Source: an uncultured Saprospiraceae bacterium
Lineage (GTDB): Bacteria > Bacteroidota > Bacteroidia > Chitinophagales > Saprospiraceae
DNA: 5,056 bases
Direction of reading: 5' to 3'
Assembly: GCA_937127195.1 (NCBI GenBank)
Contig: CAKZLT010000756.1
Location: forward strand, 1-5,056
Shown here: positions 1 to 4,802 of the stretch, piece by piece
Layout: every line of letters begins with the position of its first letter
How positions within the stretch are numbered: position 1 is the stretch's first letter
Made by a program: the position numbers and the translations under genes
Notes under the pieces: generated by a model
What the model was told of the DNA's origin: nothing
What the model saw: the letters and a program-made list of their open reading frames with translations, nothing else
Databases searched by the model: none

Positions 1-1
1 T

Positions 2-406
2 TTGTAGCAATTTTGTGATTAAAAGAGTATAAGCGCCTTTAGGTGCGTCACTGCAATTCGTTATAATCAGAAATTTTTCTGTTAAAAAAATCAAATCCGC
101 TTTTTCATATCTGTTATTTCCTCTGATAGACCTTTTTATTTTCCATAACTTAATACCTAAATCTCTCTTCAAATTAGGGTTGTCAGCCATAAAATCTCTC
201 AGGTAGGTATTATATTCAAATTGAGGTTCTATATTTTTGACTTTAATATTCTTTTTCTCAATTTTAATTCTACTCCATTCTTCCAATGCATCTTCCAGTG
301 TTTTGCCATGATTTAGTTTCATCCATTTCATGAATTGAACATTAAATTTGAATGGCTGCCCAATTTGAATCTCGAAGAATTTCCTTACATTTTCAGTATT
401 CTTATA
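2..406 (-). pseudogene. C-terminal part of the SAP/DUF6434-like gene, in a shifted frame
   Basis: Skipping one base of the AAA at 406-408 lets the upstream SAP gene read on as YKNTENVRKFFEIQIGQPF, followed by FKFNVQFMKWMK, HGKTLEDALEEW and, later, FEYNTYLRDFMADNP and RGNNRYEKADL. The frame is open for 135 codons to the window edge. The first 50 or so residues complete the DUF6434-like domain begun in the N-terminal fragment. The FEYNTYLRDF to RYEKADL stretch resembles the tail of such SAP proteins as I remember them. Joined at residue 88, the product would exceed 223 residues, longer than the roughly 190-200 I expect for the family. A run of seven A at 84-90 is a possible second indel site: one base fewer would give a stop at about 82. 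The remaining residues, to position 2, may therefore not belong to the protein. Whether the gene is truly inactive or only mis-sequenced cannot be decided here. Confidence 0.65.
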
Positions 407-671
407 AATTATCTGTTATGACCGTTTCGAGTGAAAGTTTTGCATTATTCCAGTCAAATTTAGAGGTTGTTTTTATTTTTGTTTTTAAAATGGGCGGTTT
501 CTTTTCTCTTGTTTTCAAGAAATAACTAATTCTTTCGGTGATTTCAATCTTACTTCCTCCTGTCCGTAATCCTTCTTTTCTACAAAAAATCACTAATTCC
601 TCCTTCAACCAATAAAACTCTTGAAAATCCTTTATTGAAATATTTTTATCCAAATTTGGTCTTTTGTCCAT
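402..671 (-). CDS. SAP-domain protein, N-terminal part of a frameshifted gene
   Basis: This is the first 89 codons of a gene that is broken at its end. Residues about 13-53 look like a SAP domain: a helix with LKEELVIFCRKEGL, then GGSK and ERISYFL, the two-helix pattern used by many SAP proteins to contact DNA. A Lys-rich linker (54-69) follows. From residue 70 (SKFDWNNAKLSLETVITDN) the start of a DUF6434-like domain is visible. The frame ends at a TAA one codon after ITDN, but the missing continuation (YKNTENVRKFF) lies immediately downstream in another frame, so this stop is not the natural end. The start at 671 is the only sensible Met and is divergent from the secreted-protein gene, 56 bp away. 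The protein has no signal peptide or membrane segment, so it is presumably cytoplasmic. Its function is unknown; DNA binding is inferred from the SAP fold only. Confidence 0.7.
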   Translation of the reverse strand: MDKRPNLDKNISIKDFQEFYWLKEELVIFCRKEGLRTGGSKIEITERISYFLKTREKKPPILKTKIKTTSKFDWNNAKLSLETVITDNL

Positions 672-727
672 TTCTCTCTTATTTTAGGAAAAGAGAACAT
701 TCAAAATATACATTACAAAACAACGCA

Positions 728-1669
728 ATGAAACTATATCTGACCTTATTCTCATTTTTAATAATTGCCAATACGTTAACCGCTCAAAAGAAATGTGCTG
801 ATAATCAAGCGACTAATTACAACATTAACGCGTCTTGTCAATACAAAAAAACTAAAAAACGCTTCAAACGTACAACTAAATTAGACGAACAAGTCAATGA
901 AACCTCTGGACTTTTTGTCTGGAATAATGGAGTCTGGACAATTAATGACAGTGGCGGCGAACCTGCTTTATACAAAACCAGTCCTGAAACGGGCAAAGTA
1001 ACTCAAATCGTTAGCATTTCTAATGCCGTAAATATTGATTGGGAAGAACTTTCGCATGATGACAACCACATATATATAGGCGATATGGGAAACAATCGCG
1101 GTTATCGAAAGGATTTAAGTATTTATACCGTCAAAAAATCTGATATTAATATAAGTATAGATAGCCAATCGGTTATCGCTCAAAAATTAACCTTCTATTA
1201 CCCAGAACAGAAAGATTTTAATCATAAAAAAATACATCATTTTGATTGTGAAGGTTTTTTTTATTATAAAAATCAGTTTCATTTATTTACCAAAAACCGC
1301 GATAATGCAAAAACCTATCATTACACCGTTCCGAATGAAGTTGGTAATCATGCGGCAAAATTGCAAGACTCATTGGATGTAAGAGGGCAAATTACAGCAG
1401 CCGACATTCAAGATGGACACGTCGTTTTATTAGGATATACACCAGGAAAGCTCTTTATGTGGATACTTTGGGACTACGAAGGTGAAGATTTTTTTACTGG
1501 AAATCGACGTAGAATAGAGTTAGGAAGATTTTTTTGGCGCGGACAAATGGAAGGAATTTGCTTCACTAACGCTCTCAATGGATATATTTCAGCCGAAGGC
1601 ACACCAATAAAAAAACAGCATTTAAGGCGTTTTTCTATTGAAAAATGGGTAAGAACAAATTTAAAATAA
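728..1669 (+). CDS. Secreted Bacteroidota protein, probable beta-propeller, unknown function
   Basis: This gene encodes a 313-residue protein. I chose the ATG at 728 over the in-frame ATG at 635 because the signal peptide begins there (MKLYLTLFSFLIIANTLTA, probable cleavage after Ala19) and because the longer form would overlap the divergent SAP gene. Just after the signal comes a short cysteine motif (C23, ADNQATNYNINASC, then QY). It resembles the A-NYN-A-SC-Y module often seen in exported Bacteroidota proteins. The rest has repeated beta-rich segments with motifs such as ETSGLFVWNNGVWTINDSGG, NIDWEELSHDDNHIYIGDMG and FDCEGFFYYKNQFHLFTK, which suggests propeller blades. I see no C-terminal type IX sorting domain, so a periplasmic or surface location is open. 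No catalytic motif is recognisable. It may be a member of a conserved hypothetical family of ligand-binding or lactonase-like propellers; that is inference. Confidence 0.8.
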   Translation: MKLYLTLFSFLIIANTLTAQKKCADNQATNYNINASCQYKKTKKRFKRTTKLDEQVNETSGLFVWNNGVWTINDSGGEPALYKTSPETGKVTQIVSISNAVNIDWEELSHDDNHIYIGDMGNNRGYRKDLSIYTVKKSDINISIDSQSVIAQKLTFYYPEQKDFNHKKIHHFDCEGFFYYKNQFHLFTKNRDNAKTYHYTVPNEVGNHAAKLQDSLDVRGQITAADIQDGHVVLLGYTPGKLFMWILWDYEGEDFFTGNRRRIELGRFFWRGQMEGICFTNALNGYISAEGTPIKKQHLRRFSIEKWVRTNLK

Positions 1670-1696
1670 TGCAATAAGCTAGAAACCTTTGGCAAG

Positions 1697-1733
1697 TTAA
1701 ACCGTGTCGATTTCAAAAGTCAACACGGTTTAA
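1697..1733. terminator. Hairpin between convergent genes (possible bidirectional terminator)
   Basis: The arms TTAAACCGTGT (1697-1707) and ACACGGTTTAA (1723-1733) are perfect 11-bp complements around a 15-base loop. The hairpin sits between the stop of the secreted-protein gene (1669) and the stop of the phosphatase gene (1767), which converge. There is no long T-run after either arm, so intrinsic termination may be weak. The loop and upper stem (GTGTCGATTTCAAAA) closely match those of the hairpin at 3334-3369 read on the other strand. Confidence 0.5.
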
Positions 1734-1766
1734 ATATCGAAACAGAGCTATATGTAGAATACAAAA

Positions 1767-2450
1767 CTAATAACTCACTTCATCCAAGCAATCCTGAAAA
1801 TACAACTCTTGATTGGTTAAATCCAAAGCACACAGTTTTTTATAATGATAACACCCTGCATCAATATTGATGACTTGCATTTTAGACATTACTTCTTTCA
1901 TTCCTTCAATAAGAGATTTTCGTTGTGGCGTATGACCATGTACTATAATTTTACCATTCAATTGGTCTTTATCAATACTAGAATACCAATCTCTAATCCA
2001 AAGCATTGGTTCAATTCTATAAAAAGCACCACTTTCTCTAAAATCAAATCCTGCATGAACCAAATAATAATTATCTAATTCAATATAATAACGCAGATTT
2101 TTATAAAAATCTACATGCGGATGATTTTGAAATTCTCGAATGGTACAATTATAACTTTCCATTGTTTCTTTACCTCCATACATCATAAATCTATCTTCAT
2201 GAAATTCGCTTTTCAAGGCATCTAACAACATTTGTTCGTGATTCCCTCGTAGGCAATGCACCTCAAAACCATCTTTTTGCAGCTTCAAAATATAATCTAT
2301 TACTCCTTTGGAGTCAGGGCCTCGGTCAATACAATCACCAAGTAAATACAAAGCATCCGCACTAGTCAATTGTATTTTTTCTTCTAAAAGGCATTTGAAC
2401 GTCAATAAACACCCATGAATATCTGAAATCGCAATTTCTCTTTTTTTCAT
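1767..2450 (-). CDS. PP1/PP2A-like metallophosphatase (serine/threonine phosphatase family)
   Basis: This gene encodes a 227-residue calcineurin-like phosphoesterase, about the usual length for bacterial PP1-like enzymes. The metal-site motifs occur in order: DIHG (10-13), GDCIDRG (38-44), GNHE (69-72), LVHAGF (130-135) and GHTP (172-175), plus LWIR (150-153). These ligate two metal ions and position the phosphate, so the active site looks complete. Known relatives remove phosphate from Ser/Thr or Tyr residues, or cleave diadenosine tetraphosphate (ApaH); the substrate here cannot be read from sequence. It is cytoplasmic, with no signal peptide or membrane segment. I prefer the ATG at 2450 (MKKREIAISDIHG) over one at 2474. 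It begins just before the first core strand, has an A-rich leader, and leaves a roughly 30-base leader below a -7 box at 2493-2486. The gene is divergent from the decarboxylase-like gene and shares a 117-bp control region with it. Confidence 0.88.
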   Translation of the reverse strand: MKKREIAISDIHGCLLTFKCLLEEKIQLTSADALYLLGDCIDRGPDSKGVIDYILKLQKDGFEVHCLRGNHEQMLLDALKSEFHEDRFMMYGGKETMESYNCTIREFQNHPHVDFYKNLRYYIELDNYYLVHAGFDFRESGAFYRIEPMLWIRDWYSSIDKDQLNGKIIVHGHTPQRKSLIEGMKEVMSKMQVINIDAGCYHYKKLCALDLTNQELYFQDCLDEVSY

Positions 2451-2485
2451 TTTATTTGAGTTTATAAAAGTCATTGTTTTGGTTA

Positions 2486-2511
2486 CAAAATTAAATATAC
2501 AGTTAATTTTG
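2486..2511. promoter_or_regulatory. Perfect inverted repeat with back-to-back -7 boxes
   Basis: CAAAATTAA (2486-2494) and TTAATTTTG (2503-2511) are perfect 9-bp complements separated by 8 bases, in the divergent region between the phosphatase and the decarboxylase-like gene. Each arm contains TAATTTTG, which fits the Bacteroidota -7 consensus TAnnTTTG: one on the minus strand (2493-2486) and one on the plus strand (2504-2511). No -33 TTTG lies at ideal spacing. The nearest on the plus strand is at 2478-2481, with a 22-base spacer. The repeat may be two opposed promoters, a dimeric regulator's operator, or both. Confidence 0.45.
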
Positions 2512-2567
2512 CTTCACTATTTATAATAAAATGATGCTTCTTTCTATTTTTACAAAAAAATAATAAA

Positions 2568-3329
2568 ATGAATATTCAACTACTAGCAGAAAAAATAGAT
2601 ACAGCAGCCAAAAATGCACAAGCTGTCGCACAACTAACTCATAGTACACCTTTTGATGTGGATACAGCTTATGCCATTCAAAAAGCCTCTTTGGAGCGTA
2701 GATATGAGCGTGGGGAAAGTTTTATTGGTGTAAAAATGGGCTTCACCAGTAAAGCAAAAATGGAGCAAATGGGCGTTCATGACCTCATTTGGGGGCGATT
2801 GACCAACAAAATGCAGCTTGAACAAAATGGAGAGTTACCATTTTCGGAATTCATACACCCGCGTGCCGAGCCAGAAATTTGCTTTCGTGTCAAACGTCAA
2901 ATCGACCGAGCAATTACAATGGAAGAAGTCAAAGATTACATTGATGGCGTAGCTGCTGCGATAGAAGTGATTGACTCGCGTTATCAGAATTTTAAGTTTT
3001 CGCTAGAAGATGTAATTGCAGATAATTGCTCTTCGGCAGCTTTGGTCATTGGTGATTGGCATAGCGTTGATACGGCTTTAGATAACTTAAAAATGGAATT
3101 AATCGTTGATGGTGAAACGGTACAAAGCGGTTCATCCGCAGCTATTTTGAGCAATCCGTGGGAGTCTGTGATAGCCGCAGCGCGTCTAGGAGAAAAGTAC
3201 GGTCAAGTCCTACCCGTAGGTTCTGTTATCATGGCTGGAGCAGCAACTTCGGCAGTTTATCTTAAAGCTGGGCAAGCGGTTTCTACTTCAGTAGAGCATT
3301 TAGGAAATGCCTCTTTTACAGTTGCATAG
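2568..3329 (+). CDS. 2-oxo-3-hexenedioate (4-oxalocrotonate) decarboxylase / 2-keto-4-pentenoate hydratase family enzyme
   Basis: This gene encodes a 253-residue cytoplasmic enzyme of the MhpD/DmpE/DmpH family (fumarylacetoacetate-hydrolase-like fold), full length for the family. Visible motifs are KMGFTSKAKMEQMGV (56-70), HPRAEPEICF (97-106) with likely Mg/Mn ligands Glu101 and Glu103, AAIEVIDSR (130-138) with the third ligand Glu133, and IADNCSSA (150-157). The KMGFTSKAKM-QMG wording is, from memory, more like 4-oxalocrotonate decarboxylases than the hydratases, so decarboxylation of 2-oxo-3-hexenedioate to 2-oxopent-4-enoate is the preferred reading. In Bacteroidota this step usually belongs to tryptophan/3-hydroxyanthranilate degradation or meta-cleavage of aromatics. 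None of those partner genes is present here, so the pathway is inferred. The ATG at 2568 has a typical A-rich leader (taataaaATG) and no Shine-Dalgarno. The coding sequence is slightly richer in G+C than its neighbours. Confidence 0.85.
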   Translation: MNIQLLAEKIDTAAKNAQAVAQLTHSTPFDVDTAYAIQKASLERRYERGESFIGVKMGFTSKAKMEQMGVHDLIWGRLTNKMQLEQNGELPFSEFIHPRAEPEICFRVKRQIDRAITMEEVKDYIDGVAAAIEVIDSRYQNFKFSLEDVIADNCSSAALVIGDWHSVDTALDNLKMELIVDGETVQSGSSAAILSNPWESVIAAARLGEKYGQVLPVGSVIMAGAATSAVYLKAGQAVSTSVEHLGNASFTVA

Positions 3330-3333
3330 AAAA

Positions 3334-3369
3334 AAAATGGTGTCGGTTTTTGATAATCGACACCATTTT
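3334..3369. terminator. Bidirectional intrinsic terminator
   Basis: The arms AAAATGGTGTCG (3334-3345) and CGACACCATTTT (3358-3369) pair perfectly over 12 bp. Three more inner pairs (one a G-T wobble) are possible, leaving a six-base loop. On the minus strand the hairpin is followed by a run of eight T (complement of 3330-3337), the classic intrinsic form, so it should end the acetyltransferase transcript. On the plus strand it begins five bases after the decarboxylase-like stop codon and is followed by ATTTG, so it probably ends that gene too. Confidence 0.8.
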
Positions 3370-3386
3370 ATTTGATGTCAAATCAT

Positions 3387-3923
3387 CTATTTTTCCTCAA
3401 TTTCATACAAAACACACTCCTCTAATACAGGAAAATCTCCCAGTTTTGAATGCTTGAAATGGTTCAGTTTCTGCATTCCTATCTTCTTCATTACATTTTC
3501 AGAAGGCAAATTTACCACAGGACAGAGTGCTTTTATATTTTTTATTTTTAAAAAATCAAACCCATATTTCAAGGAAGCCCGTGCGCCTTCCGTAGCATAA
3601 CCGTTGCCCCAATATGCTGAATCCAATCGCCAACCAACATCTACACAAGGCGTAAAATCCGCCTCAAAAGTTTGGTAAGACAATCCAATAAAACCAATAA
3701 AATTACCATCCGAAAGTCTATCTACCGCAAAATAACAATATCCTTTTTCTGTATATTGAATTTGCATTCTTTTGATAAAATCTGCTGTTTGCTGCGCCGT
3801 AGCCGTACTCGGAAAATGCTGCATCACTTCTTGACTTGCATTTATCTTAACCATTTTAGGAATATCGGCGGCTACCCAATTTCTAAAACCAAGCCTTTCT
3901 GATGTAAATATGTACGAATTCAT
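3387..3923 (-). CDS. GNAT-family N-acetyltransferase (RimJ/RimL-like)
   Basis: This gene encodes a 178-residue acetyltransferase of the RimJ/RimL type, full length. The family layout is clear: an N-terminal TSERLGFRNW strand (7-16), DIPKMVKI (20-27), FAVDRLSDGNFIGFIGL (65-81), then DVGWRLDSAYWGNGYATEGA (95-114). In that stretch, WGNGYA is the acetyl-CoA pyrophosphate-binding loop, and NLPSENVMKKIGM (138-150) is the conserved C-terminal motif. Relatives acetylate N-termini of ribosomal proteins, amines or antibiotics using acetyl-CoA; the substrate here is unknown. It is cytoplasmic. The start at 3923 puts the first strand at the usual distance, and the leader (acatcaaATG) is A-rich without a Shine-Dalgarno. 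The gene converges on the decarboxylase-like gene, sharing a terminator. A TACCTTTG box lies 35-42 bases upstream at 3965-3958, within the loop of the hairpin that precedes it, and may serve as its -7 element. Confidence 0.88.
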   Translation of the reverse strand: MNSYIFTSERLGFRNWVAADIPKMVKINASQEVMQHFPSTATAQQTADFIKRMQIQYTEKGYCYFAVDRLSDGNFIGFIGLSYQTFEADFTPCVDVGWRLDSAYWGNGYATEGARASLKYGFDFLKIKNIKALCPVVNLPSENVMKKIGMQKLNHFKHSKLGDFPVLEECVLYEIEEK

Positions 3924-3939
3924 TTGATGTATTTTTATA

Positions 3940-3993
3940 AAAAAGAGACAAAGAAAGCAAAGGTAAAAAGCCCTATCTTCTTTGTCCCTTTTT
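3940..3993 (-). terminator. Hairpin with T-tract, likely terminator of the upstream membrane-protein gene
   Basis: Positions 3940-3955 (aaaaagagacaaagaa) and 3978-3993 (ttctttgtcccttttt) pair at 15 of 16 positions. Read on the minus strand, the hairpin ends in TCTCTTTTTT, so it looks like an intrinsic terminator for the gene ending at 4071. The 22-base loop holds a perfect TACCTTTG (3965-3958), a possible -7 box for the acetyltransferase, but with no -33 element at proper spacing. Much of the pairing is A-T in a low-complexity stretch, so the call is moderate. Confidence 0.5.
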
Positions 3994-4012
3994 AACTAAA
4001 AATCATCAAAAC

Positions 4013-4064
4013 AAAAGGAAAAAAAGGAAAAAAAGGAAAAAAACTTTGTCTCCTTTGTCTCTTC
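4013..4064. repeat. Low-complexity A7GG tandem repeat followed by CTTTGTCTC repeats
   Basis: From 4013 the plus strand reads A4GG, A7GG, A7GG, A7, with GG at 4017, 4026 and 4035, an exact 9-base period. CTTTGTCTC then occurs twice in direct succession (4044-4052 and 4053-4061). Its complement GAGACAAAG is in the left arm of the hairpin at 3945-3953, and a variant CTTTGTCCC is at 3980-3988. Together these fill most of the 147-bp gap between the membrane-protein tail and the acetyltransferase. No gene is visible in the gap. Confidence 0.7.
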
Positions 4065-4070
4065 TCTTGA

Positions 4071-4229
4071 CTACCAGAAAGCAATATAACTAAACACTAC
4101 TCCCAATACCAAAACAACTAAGTGATAACGATAATCCTTATGCCAAGGCATATTTTCATTACCTTCTTGAACCAGCGTATTATCATAAACATAAGGCGCA
4201 ATTGCTTTTGGGTCAGGTGCTGGGCTTTG
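4071..4229 (-). pseudogene. C-terminal fragment of a membrane protein, possibly a sodium/solute symporter
   Basis: The last 52 codons of the chimeric frame belong with the AT-rich Bacteroidota side. They read QSPAPDPKAIAPYVYDNTLV, then NENMPWHKDYR, then a hydrophobic span YHLVVLVLGVVFSYIAFW that ends the protein at 4071. A hydrophilic loop with a Pro-Trp pair, followed by a final helix ending in Phe-Trp at the C-terminus, recalls Bacteroidota members of the sodium:solute symporter family. That assignment is from memory and is tentative. The hairpin at 3940-3993 would terminate its transcript. The upstream part of the gene is missing from the window. Confidence 0.45.
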
Positions 4230-4589
4230 ATTACTCACCACCACAAAAATAGCCTTAGGGGAGAGCTCTAAGATCTTCTTAGCTTGATCAGAGAACAACT
4301 TTGCATTCCCCGCCGTCAAGTCTCGACGAACTGGGTTAGCAGGATCAGCTAATGGCACCGAGGCACACAATAACACTACATCACTGTCACGAGCCAGCTC
4401 AACCCCACCGCCTGAGACCTTAATAAGGTTACTCCCCATAGCGGCAGCATGCTGTAAATCTAGAGCTTCAGCCTGAGCCTTCTTCTCGTCACGGCTGATC
4501 AAGTTAATTTCATGACCCAACCCTCTCATCACTGTTGCAAAAGCGATCGCTTTACCAACATGACCTAATCCCATAATTGCAATCTTCAT
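4071..4589 (-). CDS. Chimeric reading frame: dehydrogenase N-terminus joined to a membrane-protein C-terminus
   Basis: This open frame of 172 codons joins two unrelated proteins. Residues 1-120 are the N-terminal Rossmann domain of the lactate/malate dehydrogenase family: GLGHVG (7-12) is the nucleotide loop, EALDLQHA (41-48) and RRDLTAGN (88-95) are family signatures, and FVVVSN (115-120) is where the family normally continues with P-V-D. A complete member is about 310 residues. Instead, residues 121-172 switch to an unrelated tail with one membrane segment ending FSYIAFW. The switch at about 4229/4230 coincides with a clear G+C step and with a change in codon style. The N-terminal part runs from the true start at 4589, divergent from the FAD enzyme gene. 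I regard the fused product as not real: either the two pieces are separate truncated genes brought together artificially, or this is a recombination scar. Confidence 0.75.
   Translation of the reverse strand: MKIAIMGLGHVGKAIAFATVMRGLGHEINLISRDEKKAQAEALDLQHAAAMGSNLIKVSGGGVELARDSDVVLLCASVPLADPANPVRRDLTAGNAKLFSDQAKKILELSPKAIFVVVSNQSPAPDPKAIAPYVYDNTLVQEGNENMPWHKDYRYHLVVLVLGVVFSYIAFW
4225..4236. other. Junction of two sequence sources
   Basis: Protein homology switches between residues 120 and 121 of the frame at 4071-4589, corresponding to 4229/4230. G+C per 60 bases goes 19 and 23 (4081-4200), 28 (4201-4260), then 28, 30 and 32 (4261-4440). The AATC at the switch point could be shared by both parents, which would give a few bases of microhomology. 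No integrase, transposase, tRNA or target-site duplication is visible at the point. Confidence 0.65.
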
Positions 4590-4731
4590 CTTTTACTTAA
4601 CTTTGTTCATTCATTGGAGGATAGCATGATTTATGGTGATGAAAATACACAATAGCCCGTCTGGATCAAGCATTCTTAGCCCACTCATCTACCTCGCAGG
4701 AGTCAGTCGATCTATCGAATAATTAGATCAA

Positions 4732-4761
4732 TTGAAACCTCTTCTATTTATCTGATAGATT
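4732..4761 (+). promoter_or_regulatory. Possible sigma-70-like promoter for the FAD enzyme gene
   Basis: TTGAAA (4732-4737) and TAGATT (4756-4761) are separated by 18 bases. The second hexamer is preceded by TGA, giving an extended -10. Transcription would start near 4768, about 35 bases before the ATG at 4803. The match is partial (TAGATT shares four of six bases with TATAAT). A short palindrome, TCGAT-CT-ATCGA (4707-4718), lies just upstream and could be an operator. In the same 213-bp gap, GGAGG at 4616-4620 precedes only tiny reading frames. Confidence 0.3.
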
Positions 4762-4802
4762 CACCTGTTCATTCATCCGCTAGCTACCTATAACTCTAAT
4801 CC

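Noticed and set aside
402..410. Programmed +1 frameshift at the SAP gene stop
   Set aside because: The stop sits at the slip point as in prfB, but a Leu tRNA on TTA would pair poorly after slipping to TAT, and no Shine-Dalgarno-like stimulator is visible. A simple indel fits better.
635..727. Longer N-terminus for the secreted protein starting at 635
   Set aside because: It would overlap the divergent SAP gene, and the signal peptide begins cleanly at the ATG at 728.
1474..1716. Minus-strand 80-codon frame
   Set aside because: It lies opposite the secreted-protein gene, has no recognisable domain and has a composition typical of an antisense shadow.
1845..2078. Plus-strand 77-codon frame
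   Set aside because: It lies wholly opposite the phosphatase coding sequence and has no family-like motifs.
2634..2825. Minus-strand 63-codon frame
   Set aside because: It is antisense to the decarboxylase-like gene, with no supporting start signal or motif.
3672..3902. Plus-strand 76-codon frame
   Set aside because: It is antisense to the acetyltransferase, with no domain or initiation signal.
4013..4043. CRISPR array
   Set aside because: The units are 9 bases of low complexity with no unique spacers and no cas genes nearby.
4071..4589. A genuine membrane-anchored dehydrogenase as a new fusion enzyme
   Set aside because: The catalytic half of the dehydrogenase is missing, the join falls in the middle of its conserved core, and composition changes at the join.
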